Assembly (NCBI GenBank): GCA_037893245.1
Contig: JBAIAA010000117.1
Span: forward strand, 3,906,001-3,970,000
Source of the DNA: Crossaster papposus
Lineage: Eukaryota; Echinodermata; Asteroidea; Velatida; Solasteridae
Reading direction: 5' to 3'
DNA: 64,000 nt
The notes under the pieces are model-generated. The model was not told the DNA's origin. It worked only from the letters and a program-made list of their open reading frames with translations, and did no database searches. The translations under genes were made by a program, and so were the position numbers. This document shows positions 54,120 through 64,000 of this stretch, piece after piece. The first letter of the stretch is position 1. Each line of letters begins with the position of its first letter.

Positions 54120-54517
54120 GGGTGCACTACCCTAATTGAAGGGAGAATTTCTCCGCGGTCTCATTAGCATGAAATGTGCCCCACAATTTCTTTTGAAAAA
54201 GGAGTCCGATTGGTAAAAGAAATGGTGGGATTGTGTAAATTTAGCATGGGATCAACTCCCTGGTTTCTGAGCTTCAATCTGAAGGCAGACTTGACAAAAT
54301 TACGGTTGACAATTGGGTCCTAATTGCCCTAGAACGTGGAGGGATTACATTTGTAAAATTGCTGCATGCAGGCTGGGAAAGTATCACTTTTTGGCGAAGA
54401 CAATAATCTGATTGTTGTTTCATAAACCCCAGTGATGTCGGTGTGCATGAAACTTGGTCCTAAACATTGTTGATTTTACACTGTTTTCAATGGGGCTTGA
54501 ATTAGGATAGTGCACCC
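54120..54517. mobile_element. GGGTGCAC MITE, copy 1
   Basis: 398 bp with inverted ends GGGTGCACTACCCTAATTGA and TTGAATTAGGATAGTGCACC. It is repeated in opposite orientation at 55856-56337. No matching target duplication was found. Non-coding. Confidence 0.85.
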
Positions 54518-54679
54518 CTCACAAAACGGAACACGTCGCGCGACATAACAACATGCATAATGGCTGACAATGATAACAATAATAGACGGCCTCCGATACC
54601 AGCAGTAGGACCACAAAATACAGATAACCGGGAGGTAAATTAGGCACGATTGTGGTACTCAGTCTGATTGCAAGACGAC

Positions 54680-55806
54680 AATAAATAATCACCGTGGCTA
54701 TTCCTACGTACTTTTTCTATTCTTACGTGAGTTTCGGTAGCGCATGCGCAGTCCCTAGTGCAGTCCCTAGGTTTTTCGTACACGACTTTTATACCTTTTT
54801 CTATAAGACCCTATCTAATGTAGATGAGATTATTAAGGCCAGGACACGAGAATGAAAGTTATAGATTTGTGTCCGGACTTTTTGGAAAACACATGAGACT
54901 TTCTTAATTATTCATTATTTTTGACTGTTGTTTTACATACATACGAGCAGTGGCATAGCCAGAGTTTATACATATGCACCCATGTACTAGGTGAACAGGT
55001 ATTCACACAAACACGCACATGATTCTCAATAAGGAATAAATACAGAAGAGGCAATCAAAAATACCGCGAAAATCGAAAATTTCACATTTCGATCATGCCA
55101 TCGATCAATATATTCAATGTCAATAAACTTCTTTATTGTTTAGCCCTAATTTCAACAATGACCCCGACACCGCCGCAAGATATTTGCAAGATGATGATAC
55201 TGCATTCATAGCTGTTCATATATCATCTTTACGTTACTATTAGGGGCGATTTTGAACAAAATTTATGTAATCAAATATTTTGTTTTTAATTTTTTATTTG
55301 TATTTTTATTATTTTTGTAATAATGAAAAAATGTTAAATAATGAAAATGTTTGTGCGGTAGCTTTTCAGGCATGCGGGCGGTGGACGCAAATCTATAACT
55401 TTTATTCTTGTGGCCTAACCAATAATTTTAGTTAATAAAAAAAGGTTACGTAATGAAATAATACCAACAAACAATGTAATTAACTTATTACACATACATA
55501 CAATAATAACCTATTCCTATTACTAATAATAATATTACCTATTGAACACTTACTACAAACTTAGCTATTGCCGTTGTTATAGTTCGCTTTTTTGTCCACG
55601 ACGAAGTCACAGCTAGTTTTTTATAAAAAATGCATTTTGGACTAAATACCATAATTTAACATCGGCTAGTATTGCCAAAACAAATTTCTTTATACGTTTC
55701 GCGCGTTGAGTTTCCCTTGTCTGTGTCGGGAACCAGAATCACGTAAGAATAAACAAGTACGTAGGGTTACGCTCACGTAAGAATAACCACAGTGATAAAT
55801 AATCGC
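54680..55806. repeat. Inner inverted repeat of the nested palindrome
   Basis: The left segment (54680-54731: AATAAATAATCACCGTGG, TATTCCTACGTAC, TTCTTACGTGAG) is repeated in inverse at 55740-55806, which additionally has a duplicated TTCTTACGTGAG. It encloses the TAA-flanked element and is itself enclosed by the two GGGTGCAC copies. Confidence 0.7.
54834..55418. mobile_element. TAA-flanked Harbinger-type MITE
   Basis: 579 bp (54837-55415) with ~40-bp inverted arms (GGCCAGGACACGAGAATGAA, AGTTATAGATTTGTGTCC) flanked by TAA on both sides. The three-base TAA duplication fits the PIF/Harbinger superfamily. The centre is AT-rich and non-coding. Confidence 0.82.
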
Positions 55807-55855
55807 GGTATTTCTATGCAGCGCGCGTAGGCAGGTAGGCCTACTTGAGTACCAT

Positions 55856-56337
55856 GGGTGCACCAGCCTAATTCAAGTCCCATTGAAAACAGTGTAAAAT
55901 CAACAATGTTTAGGACCAAGTTTCATGCACACCGACATCACTGGGGTTTCTCAAACAACAATCAGATTATTGTCTTGGTCTTTATCTTTCCATTTCTTTT
56001 CAATTTTTAGTAGGTTAGCCGATTACATTTTTTAATATTCACACCAAAAGAAACTCACCTTCCGAAAAGTGATACTTCCCGAGCCTGCAAGCAGCCATTT
56101 TACAAATGGCATCCCTCCACATTCTAGGGCAATTAGGACCTATTTTTCAACCGTAATTTTGTCAAGTCTGCCCTCAGATTGAAGCTTAAACACCAGGGAG
56201 TTGATCCTATGCTATATTTACACAATCCCACCATTTCTTTCACCAAACGGCATCCGTTTTCAAAAGAAATTGTGGGGGCACATTTCATGCAAATGAGCTC
56301 GCGTAGAAATTCTCCTTTCAATTAGGGTGGTGCACCC
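55856..56337. mobile_element. GGGTGCAC MITE, copy 2 (inverted)
   Basis: 482 bp, the inverse of 54120-54517, with about 80 extra bases near 55979-56057. The ends are GGGTGCACCAGCCTAATTCA and AATTAGGGTGGTGCACCC. Confidence 0.85.
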
Positions 56338-56394
56338 TCATACTACGGCATGCTAGGCCAGGGTTTACAGTCATCTCTTTGCCCCATTTCTATT

Positions 56395-56545
56395 CGACCA
56401 TGCAACTTCGCCTCGTGTCACTTCGCCCCAATTCCACATCGCCACTTTGCCCCGTCGCCACTTCGCCCCGTTGCCACTTAATTCGCCACTTCGCCCCTTC
56501 GCCCAATCGCCCCTTCGCCACTTAATTCGCCCCATCACCTATTTG
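56395..56545. repeat. TTCGCCCC-type short repeat
   Basis: Irregular repetition of CACTTCGCCCC, CGTTGCCACTT and AATTCGCC over 150 bp. It is non-coding low-complexity DNA. Confidence 0.85.
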
Positions 56546-57597
56546 CTTTTAGCGTTTTTACAAAATGGCAAATTTGGGGCGCAGTGAGGAAATGTCTATA
56601 TTCTGACTTGCACAGCCACGGGTAGCCTTGGTCAAGGCGCGTTCGTCGTTATTCGTCTGTCGTTATACGTCCAGAAATACACGCCACGCGCGCCCCGCAT
56701 ATGCTGCTAGCTCGTGCTCCACGTGCAAAGCAACCTCATACGGCCACTATTTATGCAAATCAACTGAAGCTACTTTTTTGCCTTGGATCAACGGTTTTTG
56801 AAATCTTATGTTTTTCCTATATTTTGCGTCACATTTCTAGCGCATGACCTTGTATGCGAATACATAGTATAGGCGGGGCTAAGATGTGTAGTGTCCAATC
56901 ACAATGCGGTTGAATCCCGACGTCATCAAATTTGATGCAGTTAGTTATTTTCATTGAAATTTGTTGGTATGTATCGTAGAATACAGGTCAACTCGTACGC
57001 GGACCAACACGTACGCGGGCTAACTCGTACGCGGGCCAACAGTTAGTCCACTTCCTGGACTGTTTTCGTGCGATCCGCGCCGCGCCGACGCGCGCACACG
57101 ACGTGGCGCCCGAGTATGCGCATACACAGCCAGCCCGTCAGACTCACACCCGAAGACAGTCCAGTCGGTTTGCTCAACTTCTCCGGAAAAAAACGGGGAA
57201 ACATTATTCCGCCCCCACGCACAATACTCTTCACTGATTGGTTCACACAAATGACGATCATGAACATTTACATACATACATACATCTATGAGCCTTTTCG
57301 AAACCCTTGCTTCGTCTTTGGCATTGCCTCCGAATTCCGAATTACTGAGAAGCAAATAGAAATAGAAGAAAATTGAAATAGTCTAACTTTTGGGTTCACA
57401 TCAATCGAGTGAATGTTTCTGAAGCACAACAGGCGTCAGAATGTGGCTGGAGATCTTGCAGTTGGGGGTCAAAAATCGCCTTAAGCCAAAGACGAAGACG
57501 AAGCCAGAAATTCGAAAAGGCCCTATGTACAAAACAACAGACTGGTTTTGTACACCGTGCGCGCGTGTACGTGTGTACATAATATCCGTAATGTACA
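56546..57597. other. Upstream region of the RecQ-like gene
   Basis: It contains a short tandem repeat with CTCGTACGCGG and CACGTACGCGG (about 56990-57045) and a GC-rich stretch at 57050-57170. Overlapping ORFs on both strands at 57020-57376 have no recognised domain. The ATG of the helicase gene is 57598; the promoter was not identified. Confidence 0.45.
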
Positions 57598-60500
57598 ATG
57601 GCGACGTCCATTAATTTCAAGAACGTTGACATTCCCAGAGCAATTGTACACGCTTCGGAAAGACTCGGTTTGCCAGAAGGTTTCAAAAGTGAACAATATT
57701 CTGCCTTGGAGTCTTTCTTGAAAGGACAGGATTTATTCGTGAGCCTTCCAACAGGTTTTGGGAAAAGTTGCATATTTCAGGCAGCACCAATTTGCGTTGA
57801 CTTTCTCCGTGGACTAAAGCCCGTTCAGCATGTTCAGGAACGTATTCACTCTGTTGCTATAATTGTTATGCCACTCAAATCGCTAATAACAGATCAGTTA
57901 AATAGAGCTCAACAACTAGGCATCAATGCTGTAGACATATCAAGTATCACCGATGAGACCCGTGAGGGAATCTGCGCAGGTCGGTACTCTCTTTTGTTCA
58001 CAAACCCAGAGAGTTTGCTTGGTGACAATGGAAAAGACCTATTGAGCACCTCGGCGATAAGAGACCGACTGTGTGGTTTCTTCATCGATGAAAGTCACTG
58101 TGTATCAAAATGGTGAGTAATATGGATGGACTGTGTAACCATGGTGGTGTAACTTAGGGACTTTTATTCTCAAGCTTAACAACTTCAAAGTAGTTTCAAG
58201 TTTGAGTGGAAAACTTGTAACGTTCAGTATAGGACAAGGACTACTGGCGACAATTAAATGGAAAGAATAGTACTATATCCTAACGGCAAACGCTACTTCA
58301 GCGGTTGTGTACAAATTATATGGGGAGTCGAGACAAATTTTAAAGTATTTCCTAACAAAATTGGAAATGTTTCTCAGTCCCAGATTCATTTTCAAAATGT
58401 TTGCACTGATTGACCTTCATTGGGACATTGAGATGATATAAAGAAAAAACGTAGCGTCAGGTTACAACATTCTTTCCGTTTAAACTACTCTTGTGACGTC
58501 ACTCTATTCAGAAAAGTGTCGATTATTTTAAAGAATGTACAGTTAACTGTACATTCTTTTAAGAATTAACAGAAAAAGAACGACTCAATGGACACAGAAA
58601 TTGCTATTGTTATATTTATTACAACTTAGTAAGAGCTATGTTGACAGTTTCTCTAGAGCTTTCAACAGTTAATTGTTTTGGAGGTCTCTTTGCCGTGTCG
58701 ACGCGCTTATGCGGTTTCAGCCCGGCTGACTGCTCTCCTATGGTCCTCACTGGTTCTGGCCACCGAAGCCCTTGTTGTAGAGACGAGATGCTGCCATGCT
58801 CGATCGTATGGAGTGGTTCGTCCAAAAGCCTTGTTGCACAGATTTGCCACAACCTGGGATATCAACAATAACAAAAATAAAATAAAATGGATGCGCCAAA
58901 CCGCATGTAACAAATTGCATCAAGGTTTGTCTAAAACATTCGAAAATGAAAATGGCCCAAGAACTTATTACGACTAAAGAAAAAAAATGGAGGATAAACC
59001 TTTTTATTAGCAAGGTCGAAGCGATGGTTCGCAATTTAAAATATGTACATTTATTGTAAATGGAAATAATTTTCGACGGAGATAGGTCATAGTTATGTCA
59101 TACGTTCGAAGGTCCTAAAAAATACTACTAATGCACAACTTTAAAAGGGCTGGTATACGTATAACACGTACATGTACTTTACATTCGCTAACTCGCCCAT
59201 GTTGTCCTGTCCTGTCGTATACCCGTGTAGCAAAAACGGCAGAAAAACCAACAGAAATTTGTTTTGTTCCGAGTCTGGCTTGACATGTGATAATGAAACC
59301 GTTCAGGGTTTAACAAAAGGCTGGTATACCTTCGACACGGAATAATGACTACTGACGCTATTGTTACACCATAAAAAGGGCTAAAATTGGTAAAAATAAT
59401 AAGCCAAAATGAGCTGCTGATGAGAGCTAGCCAAGTCAAATGTTGGGAATAACAAGTTCTTGTTTCCTTTTCTTGCTTATTTTCCATCATTACCTGATCC
59501 GTTAGGGGTCCAAATCAGCCACAAGTAGTAGGAAGTTTCTTCACCTCTGAATTTGCCGCTTTAGTATAAATCCTCATTGGAGTATAAATCCTCATCGAAT
59601 ATGTCCCAAAATACTGGTGTAAATCACCATCAAAATAAATTGGCGAGTCAGTTCTTGAGGTGACACAACATATCTCCCAACGTATTCCTACTCAAAAATA
59701 TGTACGGATCCTCACTGGAAGACATATTACTAGCGGAGTTAGCAGAGACACACCCGACGCACAACAATGTATGGCATCAAATGACTTCGATGTCGATTGT
59801 ACTGGGCATTTTAAACACCCTCATTTTACCCAACCTTTATTCAATTGTTTGGTTACGCAACACGGAGACTAGACAGGACAAAGCTTTCACATTCCTTAGT
59901 AGCTTGCACCACTGAACAATGGAATTAAATCGTCTCATACTTTAAAGCATTAGTAAGAATTGACACTTGTTGTTCCTTTTAAATATTGACAATGGGTGTA
60001 AAAGGGACGTAGTTTAAGTCGGAGAAACGACTCAAAAGGTGGACATTCTTTGATTCAAATTGGGCTCGGACGCTGCGCGTCCTCGCCCATTCGAATCAAA
60101 GAATGTCCACTTTTTCGTCATTTCTCCTTAACAGAAATTTGTGGATATTTGACTGGTGACTATACATGCTATATAGATCATACACCAGTCACTGCAGGTT
60201 TGGGTATAAAAGTGTTACTTTCTTACGTGTGAGCATATACCCCTTGAACTACGGCAATGAGTCACAGTCTTTGTTCTTATAAGTTATAATGGAACAGGGT
60301 CCAAAACTACACTTTTACAATTTCATAACTGGTACTAGTATAGGCCTCTTCACACTATCTAAATTCTTAGAGTGACACAGGGTGATGTACTGGAGGATTT
60401 TACAGTCGCACTTGCATTTTCATGATTGTGTATTACATTTAAAGTGATCATCTGACATCAGTATTGTTTTGTATTCTTTCCATCTTTCTTCATATAGGGG

Positions 60501-61761
60501 AAATTCATCGGGAAATACAAAAGCATTCCGGAGTGCGTACGGGAAACTGGGTGAAGTTCGAGCTAAAATGAAAGCAGTTGTTCCCACAGCAGCACTTACT
60601 GCAACAGCTACCAAAGAAGTCAGAAGTTTTATTACTGACAATCTGGGTCTGCGCAATTATGTCTTGGTTAAGAAATCACCAGAGAAGATGAACATTAAAC
60701 ATGTAGTACTGAGATCTCGCACAAAGGACTTTGATAGAATTTTTAAATGGATGATCGATGAAGTCAAAACCGAAGGAGGTTCTTGTGAGAGGGCTATCAT
60801 ATACTGCCAATCCAGAAAAGTTGTCAGTGACATCTTTGCCACATTTCTTGCCCTACTGCCATCTAGTCATCACCAGTATGTGAACATGTATCATACCAAC
60901 ACACAAGATGACATCCAGAAGCACATCATAGACAGTATGGCAGATAAAGACGGCAGTGTGAGGATTCTGATTTCAACAATAGCATATGGCATGGGAGTTG
61001 ACTCAAAGGGAGTATACCGTACCATCTTGTGTGGACACACCGTTGATTTAGACGATTACATGCAAATGAGCGGCAGAATAGGGAGAGATGGTAAACAAAG
61101 TGTTGCAATAACATTGTGTTACCCTGGCGACAGTGTTGGCAGAGCTACGACAAAGAGTATGAAAGACTTTCTTGCAGGAAGTCGTTGCAGGAGGGAGTTT
61201 ATCAGAGAAGTATTTGGGAAAAAATCTAGCATTCATGTTACATTGCATGATTGTTGTGATGTCTGCGCCAAGACTTGTCAGTGCCGTTCTTGTGATGTTA
61301 CTCCATTTGAGCAAAACATGCGGAATGCTCTAGAAGAAAAGCATAGTACAGTTGAGTTGCCTATCAACATTCCTACACCAGGTAATGTTGACAAGCTGGA
61401 ACGGGCTCTGGAAGAGTACAGACTTGGTCTCCTGCAGGAGGAATCAGAACACGTGTATGGCGGTGCTGACATTGTGAGTGGTTTCTCACATGCAATTTTA
61501 GAGAAGATTGTTCAAGAATGCAATGTTGAATTTGATTTCAATTCCTTCAAACAGCGTTATGCTTTTCCAAGCCATCAAATTGCATTAGATGTTTGGGGAA
61601 TTGTTTGTGACAAATTACAGCGGCCCTCTCTGGAAAAACAGGCATCATTCAGAGACGAAGAAGACCTAAATTTAGATGAAGGCAGTGAAGCGTCTGATGG
61701 TGGGGAATCTTCTGATGAGTACCAGGAAGCAATTATTGCCAGTAGTAGTGATAGTGATTAA
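57598..61761 (+). CDS. RecQ-family DNA helicase, two exons
   Basis: Exon 1 (57598-58112) and exon 2 (60498-61761) join in phase through a split TGG (GTGAGT donor, CATATAG acceptor), giving about 593 residues. Superfamily II motifs occur in order: EQYSALESFLKGQDLFVSLP then TGFGKS (Walker A), FFIDESHCVSKW (DEAH-type box), ALTATAT, AIIYCQSRKV, ILISTIAYGMGVDS and QMSGRIGRDGKQS. A Cys cluster (HDCCDVCAKTCQCRSC) matches the RecQ zinc-binding region. There is no HRDC domain; the tail is Ser/Asp/Glu-rich. No disabling change was seen. The neighbourhood is transposon-rich and the gene is compact, so it may belong to a helicase-carrying DNA transposon rather than the host repair set; this is inference. 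Confidence 0.85.
58619..58861 (-). other. Candidate minus-strand exon inside the RecQ intron
   Basis: An acceptor-like GATATCCCAG on the minus strand is followed by about 240 bases open in at least two frames, one ending RPPKQLTVESSRETVNIAL before a stop. The protein is unknown. It might be part of an element lying in the intron, or chance. Confidence 0.2.
60019..60128. repeat. 110-bp near-perfect palindrome
   Basis: GTGGACATTCTTTGATTC and its inverse close around CGGACGC-TGC-GCGTCC. The stem extends outward through GGAGAAACGAC and its inverse with few mismatches. The loop is only 3 nt. It is probably a foldback element; it lies in the RecQ intron. The ORF crossing it is an artefact. Confidence 0.9.
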
Positions 61762-63436
61762 GTGCATGCATTGTCAGTATTATGTGGGTCACGTAGAATG
61801 GTACCCCAGATTTGACTGGTTGAAATCACATTTTTCAATTCTATCGCTATGTGGACCCTTTATCTCGCATGTTTTTGACATTATTCCTGTGGATATTAAT
61901 AAAATGTGTAGCCACAGTATTGCAAAGCCTATTAAGAGGAACTAAATGGGGTCGACCGCAAATATAAGATGAAAATAAGGTATTAATTTAACCTTGAAAG
62001 AGCTGGGGGAAATGGTGACATTTTTATGAAATTAATATGCAAAAATGGAAATGTTAATCCAATTATTCAAGGGCTTTACTCTTTTCAACAGTGTATCATA
62101 GTGTGCCCCATGTACAAGGTCAATGAATTAAGTAATCATGGAAGTTTCAACTCCCCCTTTGGGAAAACAAATAATTGCAGGAGCATTTATCTTCATATTT
62201 GGTGTCAAATGTGCCTATATAAACAACAAAATGCTCTGCTGGAGGCGCAACAAAAGCTTTGTGTGCATATAGCCAAGCATGCACCCTCCATTTTTCAAAT
62301 CGAATGTAATTAAACAATGCAAGTTGTAAAACTTATTTTTTTCTATTATAGAAAAATAAAATCTACAGTATATGTTCCCCCAAAAATGTCACTCTAACTA
62401 TTAGTCCAGTAAGAATTGACAGGCAAATTTTAGGGGCATTGTGTTTTTGGGAACAATAGCTACCTCCCATAAAAATTCAACCAAAATCAATCTTTGGGAA
62501 ATATGCTAATTGATTAAAAAACAAAGGATTCACTATTTATATAAAAGGCACATATGAAATTTTGTGAAAGGATCCTAACATTTGTTCACCTTAATCAATT
62601 TAAAATTACAAAGGTGCAAACGTAATGAAAATTATGACTGAAATTAATTGAAACACTTGGGGGGGTTAAGGGTTATAAGGCTTCAATTGCAAACAAACCC
62701 AGTGATTATCAGCAGTTTTACAGTTAAAATTACTGTATCGTTATTGAAAGAAAATCTAAATCATTAAGAAATCACCAGCAAGAATGTAACTGCAACATCA
62801 AATAAATAAGCAATCAACTTATTCTAATTTGAAAATAGGCTTGTACAACACACTGCTGTGACATGGGGGTTCTCAACATTTCCAATTCAGAATTTAAACT
62901 TTACATGTAGGCATGCACAGCAAACAGAATTTAAATTGTACACTAGTAGTACATGTATATCTTACATTTGGTTACTTAATTGTAACTGCGAATATCTGTT
63001 TCCTTGTTTGATGATGAAATAAAATATAACATTTACATTGGCAAAATAAATTGAATATTCTGCACATTGAATCTACATTTTACATGTACTCTGTATTGAA
63101 AAGTAATATACATGTACAACATGTTGAAGCATCACAAAACAAAACTACTGAATTATGACCAAAAAAAAACTTACTTGACTGTAGTGAATAGTAGTCTCAA
63201 GCATCCTGTAAATTCATGGCAGCTGGCATTTTCAATAAAAGTTGAATTTTGTATAAATTTCCAACAATGGTCAGATGAACATCATTGGGAAAAACTTGAC
63301 TATTTTTGAATACTCCCCCCCCCCCCCCCCCCACACCTCATCAAAGTTAGTTTGTCCACATTTTGTTTGTAACGTGTAAATGGGCGAAAGCAAGCTGCTG
63401 GTTTCCAAACCTGATAATTGCCCTTTCACCTGATGT
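61762..63436. other. Convergent intergenic region, no recognised gene
   Basis: Lies between the stop codons of the RecQ-like gene (+) and the minus-strand ORF at 63437. AATAAAATG at 61899 is a possible polyadenylation signal for the helicase. A poly-C run is at about 63317-63332. No other structure was recognised. Confidence 0.5.
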
Positions 63437-64000
63437 CTATAAATTGCCTTTTGCCCACTCTTTCACCTCCTCATCATACTTCTCGCCAAACTCTATTTGT
63501 TTTGACAGTGCAGTGTAATACGAAGTCGTCACTCCTTTTGTATTGAGTCGTTTGAATGTTGATTTCTTGGCTGCCCCCTCCTTCAGAGTCAACGAGTTCA
63601 TAACTTGGTGTGCGTTCATGTGTTGGCTTCTGCAATTTAAGAGAATGCTTGCCGAGGTCAAAATCATTGGCATCAATGATTCCTTTGTTTTTTGATTGTT
63701 TTTCTGAATATGTGGATTCACTGCAGCAGCCTCTAGGACAGCCATTAAGGTCGGTGCTGTAGTTTTTAATTCATATTCTTGTTGCTGCATATTATATGAA
63801 CTCATTGCAGACAGAGATGATAATCTAAATGATGATTTGTTGTCTGGTCTGCACAGTTCCTCAGCTTCTCTTTGGATGGTCTGAATGTATTGTTTTTCCA
63901 TTTGCACCACATTTGTGGTGCATACAGCTGGTGTAACTCCACCCCATGAACTAACCAAGACACTCTTTTTCTGGATATTTGCATCAGGAATAAGCACCTT
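63437..64000 (-). CDS. Conserved-looking ORF, C-terminal part, cut by window edge
   Basis: At least 186 codons open on the minus strand to the window edge, with a stop at 63437. It includes TLMAVLEAAAVNPHIQKNNQ, LMPMILTSASILLNCRSQHM, then LTLKEGAAKKSTFKRLN and SYYTALSKQIEFGEKYDEEV. The pattern of a hydrophobic helix, R-S-x-x-M-N and a K-K-x-x-x-x-R-L segment resembles N-terminal parts of large transposase-like proteins in invertebrate repeats, but I cannot name the family. Its convergent arrangement with the RecQ gene suggests both may belong to one element. Alternatives: a multi-copy gene family of unknown function. Confidence 0.55.
   Translation of the reverse strand, partial: KVLIPDANIQKKSVLVSSWGGVTPAVCTTNVVQMEKQYIQTIQREAEELCRPDNKSSFRLSSLSAMSSYNMQQQEYELKTTAPTLMAVLEAAAVNPHIQKNNQKTKESLMPMILTSASILLNCRSQHMNAHQVMNSLTLKEGAAKKSTFKRLNTKGVTTSYYTALSKQIEFGEKYDEEVKEWAKGNL

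Larger units (their letters stand above)
58113..60497 (+). other. Intron of the RecQ-like gene
   Basis: 2.4 kb. It contains a minus-strand candidate exon (58619-58861) and the strong palindrome at 60019-60128. The remainder has no recognised feature. Confidence 0.7.

Noticed and set aside
57020-57376. Overlapping ORFs upstream of the RecQ-like gene
   Set aside because: Both strands open through GC-rich DNA with no domain and no splice or promoter support.

Overview
The window looks like one stretch of a marine invertebrate genome, probably a deuterostome such as an echinoderm. This is inferred from AT-rich intronic DNA with many short ACATGTAC-type motifs, spliced genes with GT-AG introns, tRNA-derived SINEs, and the mix of element families. 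No ordinary host gene could be recognised. Almost everything identifiable is a transposable element, a relic of one, or a tandem repeat, and many elements sit inside one another.

Layout. 1-4 kb: a 54-bp minisatellite, then a ~78-bp satellite interrupted by a SINE and two MITEs flanked by TTAA. 4-9 kb: a deleted Tc1/mariner-like element, a 14-bp minisatellite and a non-LTR reverse transcriptase scrap. 9.4-10.9 kb: a decayed Polinton/Maverick-type polymerase N-terminal region. 11.3-14 kb: small inverted-repeat elements, one with an 8-bp hAT-type target duplication. 14.1-16.9 kb: the 3' end of a LINE, split by a very young 2-kb non-autonomous LTR element in antisense. 17.8-34.3 kb: a probable 16.5-kb PIF/Harbinger transposon with two convergent spliced genes, a Myb/SANT-like protein (+) and the DDE transposase (-). 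A complete 4.7-kb Ty3/Gypsy element lies inside the last transposase exon, and a SINE and several MITEs sit in its introns and flanks. 35-36.8 kb: a 5'-truncated LINE (-) with a TTAA MITE at its stop codon. 39.7-51.5 kb: a spliced minus-strand gene joining a Gypsy-integrase-like (Ginger-type) transposase to a Ulp1-type cysteine protease, with a second 6.5-kb Gypsy element inserted in one Ulp1 exon. 53-57 kb: nested palindromic MITEs. 57.6-61.8 kb: a two-exon RecQ-family helicase gene. 63.4-64 kb: the end of a conserved-looking minus-strand ORF that runs off the window.

Three large DNA-transposon-like units therefore occur in tandem: Harbinger transposase with Myb, integrase with Ulp1, and RecQ with an unidentified ORF. 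Most genes carry one or two frameshifts or nonsense codons. Several frameshifts fall in homopolymers, so some damage could be sequencing error. All family calls come from reading motifs by eye; no database search was possible.
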